NCBI GenBank assembly: GCA_030280995.1
Contig: JASXTE010000002.1
Span: 24,463,683 to 24,527,682 of the forward strand
DNA from: Hemileia vastatrix
Lineage: Eukaryota; Basidiomycota; Pucciniomycetes; Pucciniales; Zaghouaniaceae
Reading direction: 5' to 3'
Length of the DNA stretch: 64,000 nt
Shown here: positions 35,936 through 48,417 of the stretch, in pieces
How positions within the stretch are numbered: position 1 is the first letter of the stretch
How the letters are laid out: each line of letters begins with the position of its first letter
Program-made: the position numbers and the translations under genes
Notes under the pieces: model-generated
The model's input: only the letters and a program-made list of their open reading frames with translations
Database searches by the model: none
Told to the model about the DNA's origin: nothing

Positions 35936-36200
35936 TGGCCAAGTTTGGTCATGGTGACAAAATTAACTCACTGTGGCAAATTTAGCTCACTCTGGCTAAA
36001 TTAGCTCATTATGGAAAAAAGAGCTCATTTTGGCAAAATTTTCTCACAATGGGAAAGTCTGATCACCAGTGCAAAGTTTGGTCACTGCAGAAAAGTCTGG
36101 GCACTGTGGTAAAGTTTTGTCACTGTAGAAAAGTCTGATAACCAGTGCAAAGTTTGGTCACTGCAGAAAAGTTTGGCTATTGTGGCAAAATTTGGCTAGA
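35936..36200. repeat. ~23-bp minisatellite (GTTTGGTCACTG type)
   Basis: About ten units resembling AAGTTTGGTCACTGNNGAAAA at a period of 22-24 bp, with TTAGCTCA variants in the left half. It starts directly outside the right end of Y. Confidence 0.85.
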
Positions 36201-36904
36201 ATTTATTATGCTTGTTAGATCAATAGTTTATTGTAGATCCTATGCATGTAGGGTATTGTTGGAAAGGTCTGGAGTAGGAGAATCAGATACAAGGGGGGGA
36301 ATCTTAGTTTTATACATTTTTTTTTGTCTTTTAGTTTCAATAATAAGATTCTTTTATGATTATTAACAATAGTTAACATATAACAACAATTATAATAAAA
36401 AATATCAACATATAGGGTACCATTGGATATCTCTCATCCTGGGTAACTAAAATTTATTAATTTTCTTATAAAATTCATAAAATAAAAATATAATAAAGTA
36501 CACTCTTTAATTTTGGTGGAAAACTGGATAAACCCTGGGCAGTCCTTTAAAAAGGCACCTTTTAACCGGTCATTCCAAGGGTACTTTCTTGAGTACTTTA
36601 CTGTACTTTTCAGTCTCTCGGGAAAGTGTTGCGGCTTGTTCTAAGTATTTGCTGTGACTAGTATCAGTGTAATCTGGTATTAGGTATTTGTTTTGGGGGT
36701 GTAATCATTGATTGCACTTACATTTTTATTAAATATAGGTTTTCATTGCTTTAAAAGTTTTTCAATCAGGATTTCATCTATTCCTCTCTTCAAGTTGATC
36801 TTTAAGCTTAGCTAATTTAATCTTATGTTTACTTAGAGGGACAGGGATTTCTTTTTATTTTTCCAACTCCTTCGAATTCTTCTTACAGCAAGGTGACTGT
36901 AAGA
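36201..36904. other. No gene seen
   Basis: Moderately AT-rich sequence with no recognisable repeat or frame. Its right side ends abruptly at the truncated A2 element, so a deletion joint lies near 36905. Confidence 0.45.
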
Positions 36905-36927
36905 GTCTATTCTACAACATATGTATT

Positions 36928-38721
36928 CTACTTCCCCAGAAGACACTCTTCTTCTGGTAAACATCTTCTTTTGTCTATCAGCCAACCCAGGACTGATAGC
37001 ATACAATTCCCCATAAGTGAGGGAACCTGACCCTGATTCATCCTTTCCAGAACAGAGTCCATAACATTAGATTGGCCAGAAACTACTTGCTGCTCAAAGT
37101 GAGCCCTTGGCTTCACTACCTTGGTCCTAGAAATTTTCCTGAGGACCAGAACCACCAACAGATTTTCCATCAACAGGAATCAAACCAGATCCCTCACCAG
37201 AACCTTTAACTCCAGCAGGCCTTGGAAATGAAGCAAAAGGAACCTCCTCCTCAGAGTCAGAATCCACATCTATGGGCATTGGCTCACCATTCATGTCCAA
37301 TGCACCAAAGCTAGGGGGGCCCATATTAGCAATCCCCTTCTGAATCTTGTACAGCTCTTCGTTGCTGTACTTACTCCTAGCTGCACCCAGCTTAGGATCT
37401 GCCTTAGAAGCCTTAGGCTTTGGTTGGGCCTGAGAGCTGCTTCTTGGGCTTCCCACCTTACCTGCCTCTACATCATAGACACCAGCCAAGCATTCACCAC
37501 TTGACTGTCCACCGTAAGAATATAGTTCCAAGCCACAAATGGAAGTAGAAAAAGAAACATTACTCACCTCCTTTCCTTTTCCCTTGATGTCATCATCTTT
37601 CTTAATAGAAGACTTCCCCTGATCAGGAATCTCCTCAAATCTTGGCCTCCTCTGATTGAGACCAGCCCTTTTCCTGACCATATCAGCAGGAGCTTTCCCC
37701 TCACTGGGCTTCACAAATTGACCATCAGGGAACTCAAACACCCTGCCGTCAAACTCCACCTTTCCCTCTGACTCATCTCTGTTCAGGGCCCAACAATAAT
37801 TGGACTTATTTCCTCTTCTTCCACAATAAGAGCAAACCCAAGGATCACTCCTACCAGCCCGCCTGTCAAATTCTCTGGGATGTGGAGGTGCCTTATTGGC
37901 CTTCTTTGCCTTCTGCACAAAAATGTGAAGCTGTTTTGTCAGTTCAGCTAACTGCTCCACCATTGGGTCCCTCTCCTGTTTTGCAACCTTCACCATGTTC
38001 TTTTCCTCCTTCTATACCCTGCTCTTCTCTTCAGCCAAAGCCTCACTGACTTTGCTGACATACTTGGTGCACCCCTCTTGGTAGGTGTCCACCGCCAATA
38101 ACTTCAAATGAGCCTCCACTGCCTTCTTTACCTTGTCCAAGGTAGGCAACTTCTGGTCCCCATTAGAAAGAGTCTTCATCAATTCTTTCCTTGATAACTC
38201 CTTCAACACATCCATCCTGACATCTCTAGCCAGGGTGGACCAAAAAACATCTTTGGCAGCATTTTCATGTGCCAGCTCCTTCACTTCCACCAAGTATTCC
38301 ACCACAGGATCAAACTATAGTAGAAACTTTCTGTAACTATTTAAGTTACCAACACCGCCAAAAGACTGCCATTCACTGACAAACTTATTCAGATCCACCA
38401 TAGTGAACCTGACACCCCATCTATCTACCATTTCCCTACACAGTAGCTTCCAAACCCTCTTCTTGTAGCCAGACATGGCCACAACCTCCTTATCCACCAA
38501 TCTATCTCCAATGAAGAAGCTAATTTGCTTCACCATTTCTAGGTAGAAAGCACCGTCTACACAAGCAGCAGTTTCATACTTCTCCAGAAATCACTTAACA
38601 TCTTCACCATTAAAATTGTACCATCCCAAGTTTTAATCCTCACACATTCCCTAACCATCACAGCAGGCGGACCTTCCCCCCCACTGGCAGTCACCACAGG
38701 AATAGAAGAACCAGAAGCCAT
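36928..38721 (-). pseudogene. gag: A2 gag and gag-pol linker, frameshifted
   Basis: The ATG at 38721 gives MASGSSIPVV as in A1, then a frameshift near 38610. The best piece covers GYKKRVWKLL to LNSYRKFLL, a stop at 38315, VVEYLVEVKELAHENAAKD to KSRV, a stop at 38012, then 37996-37127. The zinc knuckle is CSYCGRRGNKSNYC: asparagine replaces the metal-binding histidine of A1. Unlike A1, the frame continues with EFDGRVFEFPDGQF and a lysine/proline-rich linker to QENF. After a further frameshift, 37120-36928 carries VLERMNQGQVPSL, which looks like the segment ahead of the protease. The gene cannot make a full protein. Confidence 0.85.
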
Positions 38722-38791
38722 TCTTCCAGTCTAAGTCACAGAAGTGGCCAATCACAGGCAACAGAGATTCCAAAGAACTAACAGATCCGTA

Positions 38792-38808
38792 CCCCATGTT
38801 GGGTGCCA
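38792..38808 (-). promoter_or_regulatory. Primer binding site of A2
   Basis: TGGCACCCAACATGGGG on the minus strand, four bases inside the LTR; one base differs from the A1 site. Confidence 0.7.
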
Positions 38809-38812
38809 GAAA

Positions 38813-39900
38813 TGTAGACAATCCTATAGTACTAGCTATAGGCCTTGACCAAGGGAGTTGGAGTAAACCCAGCAAGAAAAACCCCTCTCCCTTTAGAAAA
38901 ACAAGTGAGATTTACCTGCTACAGTAAGTTGGTTCCTGTTTACCAAAAGCCCCTTTTCCAATACACTTGACTGCTTGGTCAGCCAAGAAAGTAGTCTCCA
39001 GACAGACTACCAAGCCAAAGAACTGAAATGTAGACTAATGTCCACACCAGAGAAAGCAATAATACTTGATGTAGGTTTCAAATCCACACCAGACAGCAAT
39101 AATACTTGATATAGCTTGCAAGACTACACCAGAGAAAACAGTTGCTAAGTTAAGTTAAATGAGGAACTCACTTGCAACAAACACAGCCAATTGTGGCCAA
39201 AAAACAGTGAAAACTGAGTGAGGAACAAGGATATCACCTCCGGATGGTTGTATGATAATTAGAGTTGCCCCAAACTGTCTTATTCACTGTATACACACAG
39301 ACTACTAATTAAGAGCCCATGCACACCTGCAAATCCAGCGTTCCTGATCACCAAATTGCATAAAATCTCCCTAGAAGCGCTTTCCAGCCCTCTAGCACTG
39401 AGGCAGGTGGTCTGCCCGACACTGGGAAGTCCGCCTGAAGCGGCCTGACCACCCTGAAGCCAGAAAACCACCAAAAGCACCCAAACCACTTAGAAAATTC
39501 ACCTACAACTACTAAAACCCTTAAAACACATAATTAGGCTATAACAACATTGAGCCATGAAATGTAGAGAAAATTCCGCTCTTTCCAACAGTACTAAGCA
39601 CTTAACCCTAAGACTTAATTTTAGCCCATAAAACACAAAAAACAAAATTCAACAGCAATCTTTTAAAATGAAAAGCGAGAAATTATCCCCCAAATACTTA
39701 AGCTATGAAAAATGTGCCCAGAACATAATATATAGAGAAAAACCGGGGCTATCTAATGGTAGTGTTCAGGTCCCTGTAGTCCCAATATTTGCTGCGTAAT
39801 TCCCAAGAAATACCTAATTATTTAAACAATGCCATTTAAGGGATACCAAAACAACACCAAATAAACCAACAAAGGGCTCCGCCAAGGTTGGAAGACCACA
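38813..39900 (-). repeat. 5' LTR of A2 (1088 bp)
   Basis: TGTGGTCTTCCAACC to GATTGTCTACA on the minus strand; aligns throughout with the A1 LTR. Confidence 0.9.
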
Positions 39901-40075
39901 CAATAACTCTAAGATATAAATCATAATAATATTTGAAATCATTACCTCTTGAAACTTGAGTAAATTAATCAAAAGAAATAAATACTAAATACCTTGACTT
40001 TAAAAGTCCATTAATCCACTTAAATTCTTTGTTGGACCTCCAATTGAACCTTCTAGACCAAAAGACCCATTTACA
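39901..40075 (+). repeat. 3' remnant of the B3 5' LTR
   Basis: ATAACTCTAAGATATAAATC through CTAGACCAAAAGACCCATTTACA; the same block ends the 3' LTR at 49362. A putative primer site, GTTGTGATCCTTTCCAAA, follows at 40076. Confidence 0.88.
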
Positions 40076-40988
40076 GTTGTGATCCTTTCCAAATTTTTGA
40101 CGGCACATCAATAACTTGAGGCCAGAAACCAAGGGACTATCGATATTGAGGTACCTATAGGAACGAGTGTATGACAAAAAGTATGAACGTCATCAGTCAC
40201 GTGACTTATTTTTTTTTTGCTGAGAACAGGAATCGAAACGCACTCCAAAATTTAAGCTTATATATTGACCATAGTCATATATATTTGTGGTCATTATATT
40301 GATTACTATTTGTGGGTCACTTTGCACTTATCATAGTCTATGTATTTCTTTTTACTCAGCACTCTGTAAGTGGCATTAATTTGCTCATTTTACAGGGGGA
40401 GGTGCCTGGTAAATTAGAATTTTTATTTTCCTAGTTGACCAAGATAGAACTATACTGTTCTTAGTCCTAGAAGTATTATAAATAGTTTTTTAATTATTAT
40501 ATTATATTATTTTTTTCAGTTGACTTTGTCCTGATAAATTAAAATAAAATATTATTGTTTCTGTTGACAAATTGTCCTGACAATAAAATATTGAAAATTA
40601 AAAAAATTAATTATATTAAATTATTTCAGTTGACAATAAGTCCTGATAATTATATTATTTCAGTTGACATTAAGTCCTGACAATTAATACTATTTTCAGT
40701 TGATATTAAGTCCTGGTAATTAAATTTCCTTTCAGTTGATTTTAATCCTGATAATTATCAAAATTAACATTGTTAATTAAAAATTAATTATATTACTTCA
40801 GTTGATTTCTTTTAATCCTTTTTATAAAATTATTTTAAATTAATAAAATTGTGATTATTATTTTAGTTTATTTTTGTCCTGAAAAATATTATATTTTAAT
40901 TTTTTTTCTCTTATTTTTCTTTTAATAAAGCAAAAATAAAACTAATAAATCTTAATACTCCTTCCTCAGTTCAGGTTAAAATTACAAT
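40076..40988 (+). repeat. B3 leader with ~8 CAGTTGA...TCCTGAT units
   Basis: Units of the form TTTCAGTTGACATTAAG plus TCCTGATAATT occur near 40517, 40558, 40624, 40660, 40694, 40731, 40796 and 40861. A GTAAGT at 40369 and a TTTTCCTAG 69 bp on could bound a leader intron; B1 has an 88-bp equivalent. No coding frame. Confidence 0.75.
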
Positions 40989-41060
40989 ATGATTGATCAA
41001 GGTGCTTCAGCTGGCCGTGATGAGGAATTTGATTTAATTGATTATGATGAAGCTACTTCT

Positions 41061-41118
41061 GTAAGTTCTCCCTTGACTACAAAATTGGCTCAAATTAATC
41101 AATTATTGGACTAATCAG
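41061..41118 (+). other. Putative intron 1 of B3 gag (58 bp)
   Basis: GTAAGT to CTAATCAG, with CTAAT a few bases before the end. Splicing joins DYDEATS to DVEMEEVE in phase 0. The unspliced gag frame hits a stop just before the end of this segment in B3. Confidence 0.65.
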
Positions 41119-41606
41119 GATGTGGAAATGGAGGAAGTGGAAATACTATTGGAGACAACTGCTCAGGAACAAAAGCCTTCCATCGACCCCCCAGAAGAGC
41201 TTCCAAAAGGCTTCAAAATAAAAAAGATGCCCTTACCTCAGAAAGTGAAAAATCTCTCTACCCACGTAAAGGAACTGAGGACAGAAAACCTAAAACTGAG
41301 AGCAAGAACAAATTCTCTAGAAGAAAAGGTAAGAAAAATAGATGCCTTTCTTCAAGAGAAGAGGAGACCTCCTCCCCCCAGGGATCTTCCACAATTGGCT
41401 CCCCAGCAACCAGAAAAGGTGGAAGTATCAAAATGGCAGTGGGATTGGTTGAACACCCAGTGGGATTATCTGTCCAAACATCAGCAGCCTCAAATGCCTC
41501 AGGCAGGTCCGTCAAGAACCAATTAGTTCAACCCCACACCTCCTCACCCTTATCAAGGAGGGAGAAAAAGAAAAAACAACATTCAGTTCTTACCCAAGCC
41601 TTGGTA
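41119..41606 (+). pseudogene. B3 alternative-frame gag segment ('ORF0', putative exon 2)
   Basis: Starts DVEMEEVEILLE right after the intron-like piece; the codon used as an apparent start in this frame is GTG, which argues for splicing rather than a separate start. It contains ELPKGFKIKKMPLPQ, a coiled coil (STHVKELRTENLKL), KVEVSKWQWDWLNTQ and PPHPYQGGRKRKN, and ends PW then TAA. One TAG at 41524-41526 interrupts it. It is very close to B1 in this frame. Confidence 0.65.
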
Positions 41607-41661
41607 AGCCCCTCTATTGAATCTCAAGTACCATTTCTTGTTGCTGATTCAGTTCCTACAG
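41604..41661 (+). other. Putative intron 2 of B3 gag (58 bp)
   Basis: GTAAGC to CTACAG, followed by GTAATTCTGG. Same length and flanks as in the other three copies. Confidence 0.5.
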
Positions 41662-44600
41662 GTAATTCTGGAATAGGAGATGAAACTGTGAGACCAGTAG
41701 AGGCTGATAGGAGTAGATCAATTACTCAATATTCTAATGTATCTAATCCTTTGGTTTTAATTGCTACTTCAATGATAAATCCTGATATGGCTGTTATTGA
41801 TGAAACACTTGATCCTGAATTTTATGATAATCTGGAAAGTTACTCTGTTTCCTTATTGAGAAACACTCCAGATGTTGCCAAAATTAATGATGAATATTTG
41901 AGAGATATTATTGCTAAACAAAATCATATCATGAACAATATGCAATTGACTTAAAAATTTAATAGTTTGTTAACTGAACAGGGTTATCAATCATTGAGGA
42001 GTGAATTAAAGAGAGTTTCTGATGATTTATTTAATTAAAAAGTAACTCATGAAAAGAAAGTGGCTTTATGGCAAATTATCAAAAATGATTTGTCTAAACT
42101 ACAAGATACTGTGTCCATCTGTTGCCAGGAGCTAGAGGGAGATAACATGAACCAGAAAAGATTGGGTGATCATTATTCATCTTTTCAAAATAAAAACCAG
42201 TTATCTTTTGCAACCATCAATGAGAGTTTATCTAGCCTTCCAAGAGTGAAAGCCAGATTAACAACCATTGAAGAGAAATTGAATTCATTGTTTAATGATC
42301 AAAAAAATTCTGACATTTCTTTGAAGGAACATATGGTGCAGGATACTCCAAGTTTACCTGTTGCTAGTTCATCCAAAGTGAAATTAGGTCCAGAAATGCC
42401 TGTTGATATCACTGAGTTTCCATCAAAAATTGATGATGTACCAGGATCTTCCACAGAAGGATTAAACAATGAAGTTACTGCACAATTGGAGAAATTAAAG
42501 CTGCTTCTTACTCAGAAACAAGCTAGTACTTAGGAGACTACTTCAAATCAAAAGAATTGGCCAAAACTTGACCAGTATCTAACATTTTATGGTGACTCTT
42601 CCTCTGATTGGCAGCAATGCATTTACAGAATTGATAACTTAAAAAATTCTTACAAACTCCCAGATGAGAAAATTGTGTCTGAGTTAATTTCTTTGTTTAC
42701 CAATGTAGCCCTAATGTGGTATGAATCTGTTCTCTTGGATAGGAATGACTACTCATGGGAAGATTGGAAGAAATTAATTAAAGCACAATTTGGTGGCTCC
42801 AATTTTAGGATAGCTCAACAAAGGCAGTATGAAGAAACTATATATAGCTCTTATACTGATAAAACTATAGAGTTTCTAATGAAACTTGTAAAACTCTTGA
42901 GGGAAATGGACCCAGATATGGAGTTTGAATTATGGAAGGACAGGATCCTTTATAAATTACCAATGTCTTTGAGAGACTTGATAGTGGCTAGGACTGAGCT
43001 CTCCAAAGAACCTTCTTCATTCATTAATACTTGTAATGAGATCCTTCTAAAAAAAGAATGATTCCAGAAGATTCATTCCTAGAACCCCTTTGGAGAAACC
43101 CTCCAATTACCAACAGAAACCTCTGGAAAAGGTTGGTAAACCTTCTGCCCCTGTTGCACCTAAAAAGTATGCATCAAACACTTGCTTCAAGTGCAACAAG
43201 CCTTGGCTGAAAGGCTATGTTTGTGACAAGAAGATCAATATTTTTGAACAAACTGAGGAGCATGCTGATGACACAATAGCACTGGATGATACTTCAAGTG
43301 ATTGTGCCAGCAATATTTTAAATGAATCTCAGCAGGAAATTTCAATGCTGGAAGAAGATATTCATTATTTAAATACTATTAATATTTAAAATAATGATTT
43401 ATCTACAGTTGAGGATGCTGAGATCATAAAGAACATTGAGGATAGCTCAATTGTTATTGCCCCTCTCAAGGCGCCAGTCTTGATCAATGGAACCAACATT
43501 GAAGTTGTTTTGGATTCTGGAGCTGGAGGAAGTGTAGTATCTGAAAAAACACTTGCTTCAGTGGATCAAGACTATAAATCAAAACTTATGCCTATCATTT
43601 CTGAAAATTGGAGAGTTTATGGCTCTGTTTTGTCCCCCATCGGTAAATACAAAGCCACAGTGTTTTTTAAATATAGCCATGGTTTTGTAAGAGCTATATG
43701 TGATTTTGTTGTCATAAAAAATGATAATTTAAGCAGTTGGTTTATTATAATAAATGATATTTTAACCAAGTATGGCATAAAATTGGATCCTTCAAACCAA
43801 TTTTTCACAATGGGGATGAATGGGAAGATAAAATTTAAGATTTCCTCCCCCAATAAATTATTAAACCCAGAATTGAACACATGTAATTCTGTGGTTCAAT
43901 ATAAAGGAAGATCTACAAAATAAATGCATGCCCTTATTTCTGAAATTGACAATGCTTCTTTTGGAGAACGACTTTCTAGTGAGGATAAAGTTTCCATCAT
44001 TAAATTGATAAAATCTTATTCTATGGCCTTTGCTCATGGGTCACATGAACTAGAATTAGTTAAAGAAGAAATGAAACTTTCATTATCTTGTCCATTAACT
44101 GACATAGCACCTAGTTTAAAGAAGAAGGCTTATCCTGCTTCTCCCACAAAGAGAAAAGATATTGAAGACAATATCTCTACCTTTTTAAAAATGAATATTA
44201 TTGAAAAGGTAGTTGAAACAGCTAAATACTGTGTTATCTCACCTGTCCTAATTTCTTATGAGAAAGATAAATCCAGCTTATGTGGTGATTATAGAGCATT
44301 AAATACTTATACTGCTGATGATATCTATCCTTTACCTAGAATTAGCTCTATACATGCTACTTTACAAGGTGCTAAATATATCAGCTGTTTGGATGGTAAC
44401 AAGGGATATCATCAGGTACCTTTTGAGAAAAATTCTCAGAATTTTCTGATGATTTCTACTCATATTGGTATTTATAAGTATGTTAGGATGCCATTTGGCC
44501 CAAAAAATGCCCCTTCAGTTTTTTAAAAAGTTATGGATAATACATTCCATCAAGAAATAATTGAAAAATGGCTGATGGTTTATATTGATGATATCATTAT

Positions 44601-46917
44601 ATTCTCAAAAACATTTGAGGACCATCTTAACCACCTGTGTAAAGTGTTCCACAAAATGGATGAAATAAATATGACACTTGCTTTGAAGAAATGCAATTTT
44701 GGTTTTCATTCTTTAAAAGTACTTGGTCATGTTGTTTTAGGCTTACAGATATGTGTTGACCAAAATAAAGTGGCAGCCATACAACAGGTAAAGGCTCCTA
44801 CTACAGTTAGAGAGCTCCAGAGTTTTTTGGAAATGTGTTGATACTATAGACAGTATATTAAAAATTACCAAGTCATAGCTTTACCCCTTACAAAATTTAC
44901 TAGAAAGGATGTTGCTTTTGTCTGGAATAGTCAAAGACAAAGAGCCTTTGACACTATGAAACACTGATTGATGTCAGCACCAATTCTTGCTTTACCTGAC
45001 TTTAATCAAACATTTGTTTTGTACACTGATGCCAGTTTTATTGGTCTTGGTGCTGCCATCCATCAAATACAAGTGATAAATGATAAAGTATCAGAAGTAG
45101 TAATTTGTTTTATTTCAAGAACCTTGAGAAATAGTGAATTGAAATATGGTGCTACTCAATTGGAATGTTTAGCTGTAGTGTGGGCTCTAGAGAAGCTACA
45201 TTATCACCTAGATGACCAGAAATTTGAACTTGTCACTGACTGCAGTGCAGTTAAATCCCTTTAAACTTAAAAACACCTAACAGACATATGTTCAGATGGC
45301 AGTTAGATGTTTAAGAATACAGAGGTAGAATGACAATTATTCAGAGGGCTGGTGTTGTTCACTCAAATGTGGATATGTTATCAAGGTTACCTTTACCGAA
45401 TAATGACCCAAATACTGCTTATGATCCTGAGGATGAAATTATTCATATTCATTGTATATATGTGCTTGATATGGAGACAGAGCTATTACAGCTTATTCTG
45501 GATTCATATGATAAGAATACTGACTTAAAAAAGTTATGCACCATCTTAAATGATCCAAAGAATGCTTCAATACAAGCATTAATTAAAACCCTTCTACCAA
45601 AGTACCAGAAGGCTTTGGAAAAAGGAAAATTTTTAATTGATGAGGGATATCTATATTATAGAAGAAAGTTAAGTAATTTTATTGTTATTCCTCCTTCTAT
45701 GAAAGAGATCATCTTGAAAATTTGTCATGATGACATATTAGCTGGACATTTTGATCTTGCTAAAACAATGATCAGAATTAAGAACACTGCTTGGTGGGTT
45801 AATATGTCTGAAGACACCAAATTATATGTTGAATCTTGTGATTCTTTCCAAAAATCAAAAAGATTGATTGGTAAAAGAGCTGGATTAATGCAACATATTG
45901 AACCTCCTGATAAACCATGGCTGATAATAAACATGGATTTTGTAACAGGATTACTTATTGCTGTAAAAGACAGTAATAACACTTATTGGGTTATTGTGGA
46001 CAGATTGACTAAAATGTGTAAATTTATCCCTAATAAAAAGGATGTTTCCACTAAAGAATTAGCTTTCTTATGGTGGTCTCATATGTTTAATACTACTGGA
46101 TTTTCCAAAGCCATAATCTCTGACAGAGACCCTAAATTTACTTCTGAATTTTCGATGTTTCTGATGGATGTTTGTGGTTGTGATCTGAAACTTTCTACTG
46201 CCCATCATCCTCAGACTGATGGCTTAGCTGAAAGAATGATTCAGACTTTAGAGGACATGATAAGAAGGTATTGTGCCTTTGGCCTTGAGTATAAAGATAA
46301 TGACAGATTCACTCATGATTGGGTTAGCTTACTTCCTGGGTTGGAATTTTCTTATAATAGCACTGTTCATTCTGTTACTCAAAGAAAGCCTTTTGAGCTC
46401 TGGCTTGGATATGTTCCAAATACTCCTGCCCAAATTCTCAATAATAAAATACCTAAATTGGATTTACATCCTGGTGTAAAATCTTTTCTTCAAATGCAAC
46501 AACTTTGCAGAAGTCATGCTCAAAAATGTATTGAAAGATCATTTGAATATGAGAAGAAGAGATGGGACAAATCCCATAAGGAATACACTTTTATAAAGGG
46601 TGATGAAATTTTGATTTCAACATTCCACTTCAATTTACAAGGTAATAACAAATTAAAAGACCCATTTGTTGATCCATATGTTGTCAGAAGAATGATTGGA
46701 GATAATGCAGTTGAAGTTATTTTGTATTCTCCATATGACAGAAAACATCCTGTTTTTCCAATATCTCTTTTGAAACCTTACACATCCAATAGTTATTCAT
46801 TTCCAAAAAGGAGGGGAAGACCAAAGAAAACCCCTAATGAAATCACTGAGACAGCAGAAATTGATAAGATTCTGAATGACAGAATAGTTACTGCTGAAAA
46901 AGGTACAGAATACTTAT

Positions 46918-48417
46918 TGTCAGCCTGTATATCCCCAGGACTAAGTAAAAAGTGCTTATAAGTTATGTTAAACACATGAACTATACAGGGGAACAATAAT
47001 TGAGAGTACACAAACAGTATACATAAGTAAAATTATGATAATATACAAAATATGCCATTATAACACCTTATATACACGCATATATCCACCTTTTATAGGT
47101 CTTATGTACTTAATATTAAGTTGGAATATGATAGGGTAATCTTAAGAACCTTAAGTATAAGGCTACATAATTTTTAAGTACACTTAAAGCTGTTATATTC
47201 ATTGTTTTATGCAAAAAACAAGAAATGCACTTTATTTCACTTAAAAGTTGACTATATGCGCTATATAATTGAGAATATCAAAATTACGCTTTGACAGATC
47301 AATTTGTCTCATTTAGGACTATTGATTTGGCTATTTAAATGCATAAAAATAACACTTTCAAATTTGGTGTTTTTTATGCCAGAAATGGCTTCTGTGTACT
47401 GAACACACACTGCCTGCTTTTTTCCCATGTGAATAGCTTCATTTTTAGCAAAGTTAGCTTTTTCACACTATAATTACCCCACATTCTATGCCCACTGTGG
47501 GTAAACACACTAAAATAGGCGAGAGGCGCTTATTTAGTGTCCTAGCTAAATTAGTAATGCATTGACCTTGTTTATATGCACTAATTTCATTTATAACCTC
47601 ACTCTTGGCGTCTTATTTCATCACCACACTTAAATTCACCTAATTTTAGTCAAGGATTTACCTGTGCAAGCGCCTGCCAAGGACTGCATGTAATTACCCC
47701 ACATCTCACGCTCTTTTTTGAGTTTTTGGATGGTTTCTCAGTCAATATTGGTTATTTTTGGATGGGAATTTCACGTAGTATAATGTCAGGATTAGCCCCA
47801 TTATTTCTACAGTAAATCCCCCTTATTATTAAGCTATTATTAACCTTAAAAAGTCCCCTTTAGTCTTTTATATTATTGTTTTATACTTATATACTCTCTT
47901 TTTGTCTTTTTCTTTAATTTTGATGGATTTCCCTTATTATTACAGGATTTTGACGGTTGTTACTCTTCTAATTATGTCATGGGTTACTGGGGATGTTGAT
48001 GGGCATGTCTGTTAGTTGATTTGAGGTGTCATTAACTGTGTATTTGATGGTACATCAAGGGAATCATTGGGGAACTCAGTGTGTATAAAAGGAGGAGGTT
48101 TTTGGGTCTTGTTTCAACATTCTTTTATCATTACAATTTACACCATATAACCAAATCAATTACAATACACTTCAATTAGTACTTTTATAAGACTTTTGAG
48201 TAGTATCTGAACTATTAAACTCTATTTTTCTACCAACTAAAAAGATTGTAAGCCACATATAAAAATAGTGAGAATTATATTACTGAGACCTTTATTCTGA
48301 ATTATATTTTACTATTTGTTGGAATTATACTACAGTATTCATATAGGACCATTTAAATCTTCTAGACAAAGACTTTTCAAGCTAGTTCACGTCCTTTTAG
48401 TTGATCTTAGCCTGACA
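46918..48417 (+). repeat. Solo LTR of the C type inside B3 (1500 bp)
   Basis: TGTCAGCCTGTATATCCCCA to TTAGCCTGACA, with CTTAT duplicated at 46913-46917 and 48418-48422. It matches the C 5' LTR at 58638-59765 at both ends, but contains about 800 bp (roughly 47390-48200) that the C LTR lacks. A strong TATA box, TATAAAAGGAGG, lies at 48084-48095. Confidence 0.95.
48084..48090 (+). promoter_or_regulatory. TATA box of the C-type LTR
   Basis: GTGTATAAAAGGAGGAGG inside the 46918-48417 LTR, about 330 bp before its end. It fits a U3/R promoter position. Confidence 0.65.

Larger units (their letters stand above)
36905..39900 (-). mobile_element. Ty3-like family A copy 2 (A2), 3' truncated
   Basis: 5' LTR (39900-38813), primer site and gag on the minus strand, then the sequence ends near 36905 before any reverse transcriptase. 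It inserted in the 5' LTR of B3: B3 LTR sequence resumes at 39901. The left part of that B3 LTR is absent on the other side, so the truncation removed the rest of A2 and the first part of B3 together. Confidence 0.88.
40989..43430 (+). pseudogene. gag: B3 gag, decayed
   Basis: Exon 1 starts at the ATG 40989 (MIDQGASAG) and reaches DLIDYDEATS at 41060. The gag body (about 41662-43430) matches B1 and B2. It includes DETLDPEFYDNLESYSVSLLR, a capsid domain (WPKLDQYLTFYGDSSSDWQ, WEDWKKLIKAQFG, FRIAQQRQYE) and the knuckle CFKCNKPWLKGYVC, where tyrosine replaces the histidine of B2. Stops at about 41954, 42037, 42533 and 43388 and a frameshift near 43061 break it. Confidence 0.85.
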
